Source: Mastigamoeba balamuthi (lineage: Eukaryota; Evosea; Mastigamoebida; Mastigamoebidae). From it: DNA of 64,000 nucleotides. The first letter of the stretch is position 1. Each line of letters begins with the position of its first letter. Under the pieces are notes generated by a model. That model had not been told where the DNA came from and searched no databases. It saw only the letters and a list, made by a program, of their open reading frames with translations. Positions 1-12,084 of this stretch are shown here, in pieces. The stretch spans positions 1,362,324-1,426,323 of the forward strand of contig CACRSC010000084.1 of the NCBI GenBank assembly GCA_902651635.1, read 5' to 3'. A program made the translations under genes and the position numbers.

Positions 1-100
1 TGGATTATACCTCCGTTTCACATTTTTGGCCTGAAGACTGGGAAATGGATCCCAGGATGCGCTATGAGATGTGTTCGTAAAACAGTCCGTAATATTTGTG

Positions 101-2506
101 TTAGAGATCACTTCTCCACTTGTCCTTGTTCTCAGTGGCCCTTTGGGCAAGGAAGCTGGCCGCCGGGACAAGCTTGCTGTAGCTTGAGAACAGCGGCACA
201 GCCACAAAGTCCACAAAGGCCCTCTGGCTCTTCTGAATGTCGCAGGACCCCCTGTCCATGAAGGGGCTGACCGGAATGCCCTTCTCCCTCTCCGCGTCGC
301 CCTGCAGCCACATCTCCTCCAGCAGCATACCCGTCCACCTCTTGTACGTGTCGGTGCTCTTGGTGATGTTGCTGATGTCCGCCGTCTTCATGGTCATCTG
401 CATGAGCAGCAGCCTGTCCGCCGAGCTGGCCTCCGGGTGGAAGTCGCTCTCTGCCTTGGCGCTGAACAGGGAGACAAACTCCAAGTGTCTCGCCATGTCC
501 GTCGCCAGGACAATGTCGATGACTGTCGTCCTGAAGTCTCTCCTCCTGAAATATCAGTTTGGCTTAGTTTTTGCAGCATTTTTCTGGCAGACAAATGGGG
601 CTCTTACGCCTTGGCGCTGAGGCCTTTGATGAAGTAGAAGCCGGGCTTGCGGAGGATCTTCATCGAGGTGCTGAGGTGGTAGTTCTCGAGCACGCTCTTG
701 TCGTTGTAGAGCAGCGCGAGGTCGGACCCCGACATCACGTGGAAGTTGTTGTTCCTGCCCGGGTGCCCCACGTCGTGGATGGCCGCGGCCACGAACAGCG
801 CCAGCAGGTCGACGTCCTGCAGGTGGCTCCTGGGGCCCATGGCCAGCAGCTTGTCGACGGCGTGCACGACGTCGGCCGCGTGCAGCGAGCTGTGGTACGG
901 CGTCGGCAGGTAGAGCTTCTCGACGGCAGCGACGAACCGCTTGAGCTGCGGGAAGTAGTGGTCGCCCACGATGCCCGCGAAGTTGTACTTGTCGGCGACG
1001 TGCGCGAAGACGCTGCTGAGCGGCATCGGCGCCCCGGCCCTGAACGCGAACGTGTCCCAGTCCCACGAGTCGAAGCGGGCGAAGAGGTCCGCCGGGGGCA
1101 TCTCGAGCGACACGGGGATGTCCTCCATCGACGCGGAGCTGCGCACCGACTCGATCCGCAGGCGCCCCATGCCCTTGCCGCGCGGCGTCGACGTGCCCGC
1201 GGCGCACCGCGGCGACGCCGAGCGGAGGTCCGTCGTCGTGGCGCGCTTGAGCATGCTCTGGAGGTCCGCGCTGCCCTCGCCCCTGCTCGTCATGACCGAG
1301 TCGAGCGACTCGACCGAGGCGGCGGCGCCCAGCGAGCCCGCGGAGCCCTGGTCGCCGCGGAACGAGCGCCCGCAGACCTCCTGCAGCAGGTAGTCGGCGA
1401 TCTCCGAGTCCATGTCGAGGCAGCCGTCCTTGATCTGCGCGTCGATGTCGACGCTGAAGAGGTTCATCTTCTGGGTCAGCGTCGAGAGCACAAAGTTGCA
1501 CTGGTCGACGATGCCCTGCTTGTTGGCGCTGACGGCCACGGCGCCCGCGGCCGCCGTCTTGCGGATCCACTGCACCGACGTGATGATCTTCTCGACGGGG
1601 CTCTGCAGGTCCAGCTCCTTGTGCATGTGCTCCACGACGCCCAGCTCGGCGCGGAGCCCGTTGACCTCGCTGCGCAGCGACGACATGAACAGCCAGCTCG
1701 CCCTGTCGGCCCTGTCGCTCTCGCGCGCTAGGGGAGAGGCATTGCGATCAGTCAGTCGCCGACCCGGTTGCGTTGGAGGGCTGGCGCGCGTGCCTTCGAC
1801 GACGAGGGCGGCGGCTGCGAAGACGAAGACGACGACCGACGTGTAGATCTCCCACGTCTCGGCCCACGCGCCGAGAGCGAACGTGTAGACGAAGAACGAG
1901 GCGACCGTCGCGGAGACGACCAGCGAGTAGTGGACAAACGGCAGCCGCTGCGCCGTGTGCCCCGAGAGCAGGGTGACGAGGAAGGGGACGACCGTCCTCG
2001 CATTGAGCGAGTGGTACGGCTCCGTCGCCGCCGCGGTGGCGTCGAGCAGCACAACGCACGAGGCCCACAGCGCGACGCTGGCAATCGATGGCGTTCAGTG
2101 CTCGGCTGTGCGGGGGGTGCGATGGCGCACGACTGCAGGGCGAGCCGTGCCCTCCTCAGGGGAGTGAACGTGGCTGCGAAGCACAGCATCTCGGCGACTA
2201 CTATCGCTGCGAACTCGAATGTTCGCCACTTTGGTTGGCGCGGAAGATCTGGTCAGTGGACGGTAACCTCGGGCCTGCACGGACCTTGCGGGCAGACATG
2301 GGGGCGATCGCGCAGGCCATGAGGAGGGCTCCCACGGAGACTGTGACGAGCCCGCGCCTCGATCGGGACTCGGTGGTGCGGGCGTGCGAGTCGGCGTACT
2401 GGCGCTCGAGGTCCGCGTCGAGGAAGCGCAGAGTCAGGTGGCTCGAAGCGGCCGCCTCCAGCTGCTCGCCAGGCGTGCCCCGCGGCGAGAGCTTGAACTC
2501 GCTCAT
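101..2506 (-). CDS. multi-TM cyclic-nucleotide phosphodiesterase (PDEase_I)
   Basis: This enzyme would hydrolyse 3',5'-cyclic nucleotides at a membrane. Exons are about 2506-2285, 2228-2131, 2077-1794, 1727-608 and 545-101, which sum to 723 codons (722 aa). The first 200 residues hold about six hydrophobic segments. The C-terminal third is a class I PDE domain: YHSSLHAAD, then AAIHDVGHPGRNNNF, then TADISN, which supply the general-acid histidine and the His/Asp metal ligands. Family members normally have FR..VI.IVLATDM between the last two motifs, and this appears exactly across the 546-607 intron. The start is the ATG of MSEFKLS. The 1728-1793 intron uses a GC donor (GCACGC) but its reading frame is open, so retention cannot be excluded. 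The 5' exon joins are less certain than the catalytic part. Six-TM anchoring of a class I PDE is unusual; most are soluble. Confidence 0.85.
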
Positions 2507-2749
2507 CTCGTGGCTGTCAGGTGCGCTGATAATGAATGAAACTGTGCGTGCTCCGAGCAGTGCCGCTATTTTTGGTGTTCGGTGATTTATGAATTGAAAA
2601 CCGATCGGGTTGCGTCGATCGTACTGTGCATCCCCTGGAACAATTGTGTCCGGTTCTCCTTTCTTCGCTGCAGCCTCATTGCAGCCCTTGCAACTCGTTA
2701 GCACCCTTTGCAAACATATTGAACAACACAGATGAGGTGCCATTGTATT

Positions 2750-3936
2750 TTATGGTGAACGCGAGCAGGCGCAGTGCTCGCCGACGGCGGCCTCGCGGCA
2801 GTCGCGGTCCGGCATCCGCGTGAGCAGCGAGTGGTGGCCGTCCAGGGAAGCCGCGTTGGGCCACGCGCCCCACACGAGGTGTGTCAGTGTCTCCCGCAGG
2901 TCGCTCGCTGTCAGCAGCAGCTGCTCGTTGGCCCTGCGCCACGTATGCTCGTGAGAGGTGTCCATGCGAGCTCAATGGCGCACCTGAGGTTGTCTCTGAG
3001 ATCTGGCCGTGCCCTCAGCACGTGCTGGGGCAGCATCATGTACAGCAGAGGAAGCTTGTTGTCCAGCACCCCGCTCTCCCTGCGTTGATTGTCGTTTGGT
3101 ATCAGATGCAGGTTACAGTTAGATTGCCCATCAGGGAGAGTGTATGGTGGGTGGGCGGACGTTTTGAGGAGGTAGGGGAGGTCGCCGTGCTGCCCGTGGT
3201 CCGAGAAGACCACCACCGCCGTGTTGTTGAGGTCGACCACTCTGCCAGACACCAGGTCGCTGAGCTCCGCATCGATCTGCTGGATCACGTTGCCCGTGGG
3301 CTCGTGGCCCTCGTAGAAGTACGTCCACGAGAACTTGGGCACGTCGTGGTACGCCCCCCAGAACTCGCTGCGCGGCTGTGGTAAGCACCATATCGGACCC
3401 GCTGTACTGTGGCGCACTCGAGCAGATGGAGGACGTGCGTGCTGACCATCTTGCCCACGAGGCATCTCCTGTACATCGCGTACGGCCCTCTCTTGAGGCC
3501 CTCGCCCTTGGGGGGCTGGTACTCGCGCATGCAGAACGGCCCCATTGGCACGTAGTCGATGAACCCCCTCTGGTCCACGTTGTCGTCCCTGTGCAGAGCG
3601 CATCGGGGTCAGCCCGAGCACAGCCAGTAGTGCGGGCTCACCAGAAGCAGCCCTCAGTGACGTAAGACGACACGAAGCCCGCGCTCCGGATCTGCTCCCA
3701 CATGGACGAGTTGCTCTTGGTCCTCGCCCACAGCTTGGCGAGGTTGGCGATGGTCCAGCCGGCGACGCTGTTGTAGCGGAAGAACTGGAAGGCCTCGAAC
3801 CCCCGCGACGCCGAGGTCTCGATGGCCCTGTGCATGCGGGGCAGCAGCTCGTACCCCTTGCGCCTCGAGATGGCGTCGATCATCACCAGCAGCACGTTCA
3901 TCTGTGGCAGCTTCCCCGTCCCTGCCCCCGTCTCCG

Positions 3937-3972
<36 letters not shown>

Positions 3973-5026
3973 CGCTGGCGGTGGCTCTGCCGGACCTCCT
4001 GGCGTTGGTCTTGGAGAGCTCGACGGCGGTGGTGTTCCTGGGCGACCGCGACACGAGCTCGCGGGCGCTGCCGCACTGCGCAACCACGACGCTCGAGTTC
4101 ACGCGGACGGGCTCCCCGAGGTACGGCAGCACCGCGGTCATGGCCAGCATGCCGTCCGAGAGGTAGTCGTCGTCGAGGTAGCGCTGGTCGGGGAACGACC
4201 ACTCGATGCTGGGGAACACCAGCACAGTGCCGCTGCTGCAGGCCATCGAGAACCACCCCTCCTCCGTGAACCTCGCCTCCCGGACCCCCGGGTACGTCTG
4301 GCAGGGCCTGTCCGTCATGGGCCGCACCACCGCGGACGGCCAGAGGGCGGACCAGTCGACAGAGGGCTCGGGGAGCGGGCAGCGGGTGGCCGAGAGCAGC
4401 GGGCTGCGGCCGAACATGCCCACGTGCCACATGCGCTTGCCCCGCTCCAGCCTGTGGCACACCAGCACCACAGCGCACACCCCCAGCAGCACAAGCACCA
4501 CCGCCACTGGCCTCCACCTGCGGTTGCGCCCCGCGAGCCACGAGAGCACGACGGTGCCGAGGACGAGCGAGAAGACGACGAGGAAGAAGGCGAAGCCGAT
4601 GAGGACGTAGGCCCCGTGGCGCCAGAGGTTCGTCCCCCACGTCGCCCACGTCCACACCGTCGCCGTCCCCGCGCAGGCCGCAGCGGCCCCGGCGAGCACC
4701 AGGCGCTGGGCGGGGGCGTAGGAGCGCCAGAGGAGCAGCGCGAGGGCCGCGGCGACGGTCGTGAGCAGCGCAGAGGCGACGATGCAGGAGCCCAGGCCAG
4801 CGACGCGGCTGTGCAGCTGCTCGACGCCGTCGATGGCCACCAGCGTCGAGCAGTAGCAGAGGGCGGCCGTCGGCAGCAGGAGGGCGTTGGTCAGCCACAG
4901 CGAGGCCCGCGGCAGCGCAGAGGGCGGCGGCAGCGTCTCGCTGTGGCCGGCGTCGCCGTCGCCGTGGCCGCGGCCTCGGGCACGCAAGCAGGAGCGCTTC
5001 AGCAGCAGGGCGCGAGCGAGCCTCAT
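2750..5026 (-). CDS. DUF229 sulfatase-like multi-pass membrane protein
   Basis: This is a member of the DUF229 family, membrane proteins with an alkaline-phosphatase/sulfatase-like ectodomain and no settled substrate. Exons are about 5026-3642, 3588 to about 3408, about 3375-2984 and 2933-2750 (about 713 aa). Several hydrophobic segments fill residues 40-190. The catalytic-type domain follows, with NVLLVMIDAISR (metal-binding Asp), a NSVAGWTIANLA motif, LNNTAVVVFSDHG (metal-binding Asp-His) and the C-terminal TASDLRETLTHL. A run of 11 serines lies just before the domain and is encoded by a CTG/CAG repeat. The intron near 3376-3407 is awkward: the only joins that restore frame use a 31-nt intron or a donor further upstream, so a few residues there are unsure. 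An in-frame upstream ATG at 5074 would add 16 residues. Confidence 0.8.
3939..3971. repeat. CTG/CAG trinucleotide repeat, 11 units
   Basis: Eleven perfect CTG units on the plus strand encode a polyserine linker in the DUF229 gene, read as AGC on the minus strand. The repeat sits between the TM region and the sulfatase-like domain, where length variation would be tolerated. Confidence 0.95.
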
Positions 5027-6202
5027 TGGGGGGTGCGGTCTGGGTCTGGTCTGTGCCGGGTGGGTCCTGTGCAAGGGGTTCGCGTTGTGCAGCTGTTGGG
5101 GCTGTTAGTTATGTGCAGCAGCAGCAGCAGTACGAGGGAAGAGAAAGCGACAGGAGACAGGAGACAGGAGACAAGAGGGGAAGAGAAAGAGGAAGACGGG
5201 GTTGTGGTAACGCCCCGACTGAGACGGAAGTGCACGAAAACACACCGGAGGCGCCTGCGGCCCTCAGCCCTTTTTTCACTCGCCAGGGGAGGAGGAGAAG
5301 GAGGCACTGGGGGGACGTGGCGCACGGAGAGAGAGAGGGCGTGGGGGCTGTGTCTGGGTGGGTGGGGGCTCTGGCGATGGCGACCCGGGGGGCAATTCCG
5401 GCTGCTCTTTGGTGGTCCCACAACGTCAAAAATGCTAGTAATAAAATCTGTTGGGGCATGCGTTTGGGGGGCGGAGGAGGGGGGAGGGCTGCGGTGGGGG
5501 TTCCACTATTCCCCATCGCCCGAGACACCTCTCCACACTTAACTTCAACGCGGGGCGAGATGGTGTGGCAGTGGACTCCCGGGGGGAATGCGAGGGCGGC
5601 CGTCTGTGCAGACGCGGTTGTCGAGAGAGGAGACGAGAGAATCGGCGGGAATGGGTTCGAAAAAGGGCGGAATTCGCGCTGTTCGCGCAGAGGGGAAACG
5701 AGGCGATCCCGAGCGACAACGCTGGCAGGCGGCTGAGCTTTGTGCGACGCTGGGCCCGTGCGAGGGGGGGGGGGGCAGAGAGGAGAGGTGGCCGTCAACG
5801 AGTGCCTCTGCGCCCGGACACCGAGACAGCACGGGTCGTCCCTCCAGCTGGCTGGGTGCCGCAGGGTCCTCTGGAGAGCTCTCCCCAGTGCGATCCCAGG
5901 CCATGCATGGCCTCACTGGCTGTTTGCCGGAACTCACCGCTTTATTTGGAAAACGCATTTTCGCGACCGATATCCGAATATATCCGGCCTGACGAGCACA
6001 AGGCCAGCTGACGCGCCAGGCCTCTCTCTGCGGTGCCGCGATCTCTCGGAGATGATCCTCGGGGAGCTGGGCCGCGCACAGTGCTTGATCCCGGGGGAAG
6101 GGCCGAGAAGATATTCCGGGGATATCTCAGCAATCCTTGATTGCGTCACGGGGCCGATATTCCCCGTTCGTTCCTCATAGAAGGCGCTGCTGCTCAGCCC
6201 CC
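5027..6202. other. divergent intergenic region between DUF229 and MTR4
   Basis: No coding sequence is supported here. The stretch holds purine-rich tracts (about 5130-5200 and 5280-5350), a G-run at 5765-5775 and, towards MTR4, a cluster of short AT-rich motifs (CCGATATCC, GGGGATATCTC, CCGATATTCC) at about 5965-6160. These may belong to the MTR4 promoter, but nothing confirms it. Confidence 0.5.
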
Positions 6203-6506
6203 ATGGAAGTGTTCAGCGACAGCCTCTTCGACGCCTTTGGCGACGGCGCGCCCGCCGCCAAGCGCGCGGCTCCCGAGCGGGCGGCGACGCCGGGGGGGCG
6301 GCCCGTTAAGAAGCAGCGCGGAGGGGACGACGAGGGCCACCGCCACGCGGGGGGCGCGGGGGCAGCGGCGGCTGAGGGCGAGGAGGGCGCGCAGCAGCAG
6401 CCCACGCGGAGGGAGACGGCGGCCATGGCGGCGGTGCGGGCGCGGCTGAGGGCCGAGGCCAAGCACCGCGAGCTCCTGCACGAGGTCGCCGACATGAAGG
6501 CACGCC

Positions 6507-6542
<36 letters not shown>

Positions 6543-6638
6543 CCTCCCCTGCTGCTGCTCTGCCATGGGGCACCCTCCTCCTCCTCCTCCTCTCCCTCGT
6601 GGGGGGCAGGGGGTCTGTGTGTGCGTGTGTGTGTGTGT

Positions 6639-6685
<47 letters not shown>

Positions 6686-9600
6686 GCGGGCGTGTGGGCG
6701 GTGCTGGCCTGCTGTTGCTTTGCCTGCCCCTCTTCGCCGTCGCTCCCCTCTGCTTCCCCCTGGCCCAGGGCTGCTGCGGGGCTTGGGGCTTGGGGCGCGC
6801 ATCGTGCGGCGTGTGTGTTGTGCAGCGCTCCTGCTGCTGTCGCTGTTGTGCGATGCGGGATTGTGTGCTCAATGCAATTGATGTTTCTTGTCGCCGTTGT
6901 CGCGTCGCCCTCCGCTCTCGCACTGCCAGTGTCACCCGGGGGAGGGGGGTGCGGGTGTACACACGCTGCTGCGAGTCGCTTCGCACCGGCGAGTGGGCTG
7001 CTTCTCCCCCTGCGGGGCCGAGCTGGAGGCGATCAGTTGATTCCGCAGCTGACGCGACCTTTGTCCCTGCGCAGGCGGCTCCGCGGAAGGGCTGCACGCA
7101 CGAGGTGGCGCTGCCGACGTGCGTGCCGGCGCCGCCGCCCGAGGACAGCGTGTACAACCCCGTGTTCCCTGCCGAGCCCGTGCGCAAGTGGAAGTTTGAG
7201 CTGGACCCGTTCCAGAAGGGGGCCATCGCCTGCATGGAGCGCGGGGACAGCGTGCTGGTGAGCGCGCACACGTCTGCGGGCAAGACGGTGGTGGCCGAGT
7301 ACGCCATCGCGCTGGGGCTGAAGCGCGGGCAGCGCGTGATCTACACGTCGCCGATCAAGGCGCTGAGCAACCAGAAGTTCCGCGAGCTGCAGGAGGAGTT
7401 CAAGGACGTGGGGCTCATGACGGGCGACATCACGATCAACCCCAGCGCCTCGTGCCTGGTCATGACGACGGAGATCCTGCGCAGCATGCTGTACCGCGGC
7501 AGCGAGGTCATCCGCGAGGTCTCGTGGGTCGTCTTTGACGAGATCCACTACATGCGCAACAAGGAGCGCGGCGTCGTCTGGGAGGAGACGATCATCCTGC
7601 TGCCCGACAAGGTCAAGTTCGTCTTCCTCTCGGCGACCATCCCCAACGCGCTCGAGTTTGCCCAGTGGATCGCCCACGTGCACTCGCAGCCCTGCCACGT
7701 GGTCTACACGGACATGCGCCCCGTGCCCCTGCAGCACTACCTCTTCCCCTCGGGCGGCGACGGCCTGCACCTCGTCGTCGACGAGAAGGGCAACTTCCGC
7801 GAGGACAACTTCCACACGGCCCTCGCCTCGCTCGCCGAGAACCCCACCGGCAGGCGCAGGGCCAAGAACGCCAGCCAGAAGCCCGACTGCTTCCGCATCA
7901 TCAAGATGATCATGGACAGGGCCTACGACCCCGTCATCATCTTCAGCTTCAGCAAGCGCGAGTGCGAGTCCCTCGCCCTCCAGATGACCAAGCTCGACTT
8001 CATCGGAGGTGCGCCTTCCTCCTTCCTCTCTCCCCCTATTGCTGTGCTGCTGTGTGCCACGCTGTCATCCGGTCTTTGTCTTCTTGCCAAGAGGGCGAGT
8101 GAACGCAAGCGGGAATGCACCGAGTGCTGCGTGTCTCTGGTCCCCCTCCAACGCGTGGATGCAATTGCTTCTGTGCAGAGGCGGAGAAGAAGGCAGTGGA
8201 GAGCGTGTTCAAGAGCGCCATCGGGTCGCTGAGCGCGTCGGACCAGCAGCTGCCGCAGATTGTGAACATGCTGCCGCTGCTGCAGCGGGGCATCGGCATC
8301 CACCACGGCGGCCTGCTGCCGATCCTCAAGGAGGTCATCGAGATCCTCTTCCAGGAGGGCCTCATCAAGGCGCTCTTCGCCACCGAGACGTTCAGCATGG
8401 GCCTCAACATGCCCGCCAGGACCGTCGTCTTCACGAGCTTCCGCAAGTTCGACGGGGCCTTCCGCGACATCAGCCCCGGCGAGTACATCCAGATGAGCGG
8501 GCGCGCGGGCAGGCGAGGGCTCGACGACAGGGGCATCGTCGTGCTGATGGTCGACGAGCGCCTCGAGCCCGCGCAGACCAAGGCGATGGTCTTTGGCGGC
8601 GCCGACGCGCTCAACAGCGCCTTCAGGCTCAGCTACAACATGGTCCTCAACCTGCTGCGCGTCGAGGGCGTCGACCCCGAGCACCTCATCTGCAAGTCCT
8701 TCCGCCAGTTCCAGCTCGACCGCTCCATCCCCGACGTCACCAAGAGTGCGCCCTCGCCTGCTCTCTTGTTGGTGCTATGCCGCCAAGCTCTTCCTTCTCC
8801 TTCCCTGTACCGCCTTTCTGTGTTCTCTTCCAGTGTCTGGGGGCCACGCCAGCAGCGAGGCACGACGGGGGAAATGAAAGAGCAATTTGAATTGTGGACA
8901 CCGAGTGTGAAAGAGACGGGGGAGAGAGAAGCAACGCAGCTGGCCGTGCTGACACGGGGGCGCCTGCAGAGGTGGCGGAGCTGGAGGAGCAGATGAACGC
9001 GATCACGGTGGCGGACGAGAGCGTGGTGAGCGAGTACTACTTCATCCGCGCCAACCTCGAGAAGCTCCGCGAGAAGCTGCGCGAGTACGTCAACCAGCCG
9101 CTGCACTCTGTGGCGTTCCTGCAGCCCGGGCGCGTGGTCAAGCTGCGCCCCGACGCGTCGTCGACGGCCGTCGTCTACAGCGCCTCGGGGTCGGGCGTCG
9201 CCGTGCAGGGCGGCTGGGGCGCCGTCATCAGCTTCTCCAAGCGCCAGGTCCCCGCGGGCACCGAGTCGATCGACCCCTACGCGCAGAACGGCGTCGCCTA
9301 CGTCGTCGAGGTGCTGCTCAACGGCGAGACGGTCGTCAGCGGCCTCGCGGGCATCGACGGGCTGAGCTCGGTGCGCGTCTACATGCCGCACGAGCTGCGC
9401 ACGGCCGAGGCGCGCAGGTCCGTGAGCCGCAGCGTCGCCGAGGTCGAGAAGCGCTTCCCCGACGGCGTGCCGCTGCTGGACCCCGTCGACGACATGAAGA
9501 TCGACGACCCGGGGTTCAAGCGCCTCGTGCGCCAGGCCGAGGAGCTCGAGGACCGCCTGGCGACGGACAAGCGCTTCAGCGCGCCGGCCATCGCGGCCGA

Positions 9601-10288
9601 GTACGGGCGGCTCTGCGAGCGCATGCGGCTCGACGGCGAGATACGCGCGCTCAAGCGGACGGCGCGCAAGGAGGGCGAGTGCGACGCGCAGCTGCGGACG
9701 GAGCTGCGCTGCATGCGGCGCGTGCTGCGCAGGCTGGGCTACACCAACGCCGACGACGTGATCGAGGTCAAGGGGCGCGTGGCCGCCGAGCTGAGCGCGG
9801 GCAACGAGATTGTGCTGACGGAGCTCATCTTCGCGAACCTCTTCAACGACCTGACGCCCGAGCAGGTCGTTGCGCTGCTCTCGGTCTTCTGCTGGGAGGA
9901 GCGCGGCGAGGGCCCCGCGATGCCCACGCGCCCGGACCTCGCGGAGCCCTTCCGGCAGGTCCTGGACGTGGCCCGGCGCGTGGCCCGCGTGTCCAAGGAG
10001 TGCAAGCTCGACGTCGACGAGGAGGAGTTTGTGCAGGCGTTCAAGCCCAACGTCGTCGACATCATGTACGCGTGGTGCACGGGCGCCTCGTTCGCCGACA
10101 TCCTCAAGATGGGCAACGACATCTTCGAGGGCTCGCTGATCCGCTCGATGCGGACGCTGCACGAGCTGCTCAAGCAGCTCGTCATGGCCGCCAAGGCCAT
10201 CGGCAACGGCGAGCTCGAGGCCAAGTTCGCCGCGGGCATCAGCAAGCTGCACAAGGACATCGTGTTCGCCGCCTCCCTGTACCTCTGA
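6203..10288 (+). CDS. MTR4: exosome-associated RNA helicase MTR4
   Basis: MTR4 is the nuclear DExH helicase that feeds RNA to the exosome, usually within TRAMP-like complexes. Exons 6203-6499, 7075-8008, 8179-8745 and 8970-10288 give 1,038 aa, very close to human MTR4 (1,042 aa). Visible motifs are GCTHEVALP, the Q-like FELDPFQ, Walker [22 protein letters not shown], the helicase C-terminal run with [10 protein letters not shown], an arch with a KOW-like part, and the diagnostic C-terminus [10 protein letters not shown]. Conservation is dense over the whole length, so the gene is intact. Intron 1 (6500-7074) has a GC donor: MK|GCACGC to GCAG|AAPRKG is phase 0 and needed for frame. The N-terminal 95 residues are acidic and low-complexity, as in other MTR4 proteins. 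The gene's 3' end is partly duplicated downstream. Confidence 0.97.
6511..6682. repeat. (CT)n and (GT)n microsatellites in MTR4 intron 1
   Basis: Intron 1 of MTR4 contains a CT run at about 6511-6540, a GT run at about 6614-6642 and a longer CT run at about 6642-6682. They are simple repeats inside the intron and do not touch coding sequence. Confidence 0.9.
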
Positions 10289-10476
10289 GGCTCCCCTCCC
10301 CCGCGGATTCAACAGCGCACCACCGAGTTGTCGGGCTTCAAAGTCCCCCGCGTTGCTGCTCTCTTGCTCTATTCGATTCGATTTGCGAGATCAATTGGGC
10401 ACAGGAGCTTGGGCTTCGTCCCCCCGCGTTGCTGCTCTCTTCTTTTCGAATTTTGGGACCAATTGGACTCTGAAGC

Positions 10477-10645
10477 TTCGGGAAGCTGCACAAGGGCATC
10501 GTGTTCGCGGCCTCCCTGTACCTCTGAGGCTCCCCCGCGGATTCAACAGCACACCTCTGAATTGTCGGGCTTCGAAGTCCCCGCGTTGAGGCTTTATTCT
10601 ACTCAAATTGCAAGATCAATTGTTCTCTGGGACTTAGGGTCGGAG
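10477..10645 (+). repeat. partial copy of the MTR4 gene 3' end
   Basis: About 165 bp repeat the last codons and 3' flank of MTR4 (10246-10420) in the same orientation, 231 bp downstream. The copy still reads [14 protein letters not shown] plus stop, then shares GGCTCCCCCGCGGATTCAAC and TTGTCGGGCTTC with the parent. A third short fragment of the flank (CCCGCGTTGCTGCTCTCTT) lies at about 10425-10443. The copy has no upstream exon and is not a gene. The rest of 10289-10826 holds nothing else I can support. Confidence 0.9.
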
Positions 10646-10826
10646 CATTTCGCGTTGCATTCGAGGACGACCGCACGGGCCAGTAATGGGGGCGCATGAG
10701 ACTTGGCCGATCGCAGCATGCAATTGTGTTCATTCAGAGGTTGAATGGCTGAATCTGCGAGATGATATCATCTGCCACGGAAGATATTGGGAAGAGAAAT
10801 TTCACAAAGACAAATCTCGCGAGAGG

Positions 10827-11920
10827 ATGAGCGCAGCAAAGCGCGCGCGCCGAAAGGACGCGTCGGGGGCCGCCACAGAGGTCGCGCCCGAGGAGGCCGA
10901 GTACATGCACAAGTACCGCACGAGCGTCGGCGCCGAGGCCGCGGACGTGTTCGGCTCGCAGCTGCCGCGCAAGATCCGCTCGCTGCAGACCCTGAGCACA
11001 GCGCCCGAGGTAGCTAGCCCCCCTTCCCACCCGTCCCTCCTGCGCGCGCGCGCGCCGTTTGATGTTGTTGCCGTTGATACGCAAAAATCTTCTTTGCGAG
11101 ATTCCGCAATGGGGCAAATCTGCGAATCTGAGTTATCAGGATTCCCACGGGAGTATTCCCTCTTGCTTGGTGGCCAACCGACAGCAGTGTGCCCTGTGGC
11201 ATTCGGAATGCTATTCGGCCAGCAAAGGGGAATCGCCGGCATAAGAAGATCAGTGATATTATCCATTTCAGGAATCGTGAATTCATGACATCAACAGGCA
11301 CAGAATCGCGATATCAATGATCAGCTTCCCCTGCCGTTCGCACTCTGGGAAACGGGGGGATATTTAGTGGCCGGCCGTGTCTTTTCGCGACTGCCGAACA
11401 GGGGCAAAACTGACGGTTGGCGGCCCAGGCGGTGGACGAGGGGGTGGTGCGGCGCGAGCTGACGGAGATTGTGGTGATGCTCAAGACGCTGCGCGTGTGG
11501 CTCACGACGGAGCTGCCGCCCGCCGCCGAGTCGGGCAGCTTCGCGACGCAGGTGCACAGGCTGCTGATCGAGGACCTCAAGGCCGCCGCCGACGCCTGCA
11601 CGAGCATCATCGCGCAGTCGCACGCCGACGCGGGCGCCGTCATCTCCGTCGAGATGTGCGGTGGCGTGGTGGTGGGGTCCGGGGTTCGATTCCCGGCGCT
11701 GACGTTATTTTCCCACCCACGCGAGTGCAGGACAAAGTACCCGTACGCCAAGGACTTTGACCAGGCGCTGGGCGAGCTCAAGGAGGCGCAGAGGTACGCG
11801 TGCCGCAGGCGCGTGGTGGACGTGGCGACGGTGCTGACGCACATCATCAACATCGTCAACACCAACGCGGCGACGATCCCCCCGCTCAGCCGCCTCGTGA
11901 GGACCTGCAAGGCCAAGTGA
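10827..11920 (+). CDS. PA28/11S (REG) proteasome activator subunit
   Basis: This is a PA28-family subunit, which caps the 20S proteasome as a heptamer and opens its gate without ATP; PSME3 (REG-gamma) is the closest type. Exons 10827-11009, 11429-11655 and 11731-11920 sum to 600 nt (199 aa). The N-terminal helix region (AADVFGSQLPRKIRSLQTL) matches the family's ...FPKKLLELDSFL stretch. The second half (LLIEDLKAAAD, then TKYPYAKDFDQAL...RRRVVDVATVLTHIINIV) aligns with the PSME3 helices that contain KYPHVEDY. The protein is about 50 residues shorter than animal subunits, mainly in the linker between helices 1 and 2, so a KEKE insert is absent. The first intron (419 bp) is long for this window. 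The start is the first ATG of the open exon. Confidence 0.8.
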
Positions 11921-12084
11921 CGGCCCCCTCGCAGCCCTCGCAGCCGCGGGCCACGCCCCTGGCCGCCGTGGTCTGGCTGGGCATGGCCCCTCCACCACCT
12001 CCACCACCACCCCTTCTCCCCTCTGGGCGCTCCGCTGGTGGGCCCGGGAGACACTACCGTAGCAAAGCGGCTTGCGTTCTCACT

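Noticed and set aside
3376-3407. 31-nt intron in the DUF229 gene
   Set aside because: It restores frame, but introns this short are unlikely and other donor and acceptor pairs could do the same. Reported as an uncertain boundary only.
604-5542. Long antisense ORFs opposite the PDE and DUF229 genes
   Set aside because: GC-rich codon bias leaves the complementary frames open. Their translations are Arg/Ala/Pro-rich and show no conserved motif.
11676-11698. tRNA T-arm-like hairpin with GGTTCGATTCC (B-box)
   Set aside because: It lies inside a PA28 intron. One pair of the T-stem fails, and no D-arm, anticodon arm or matching acceptor strand is found at the right distance upstream.
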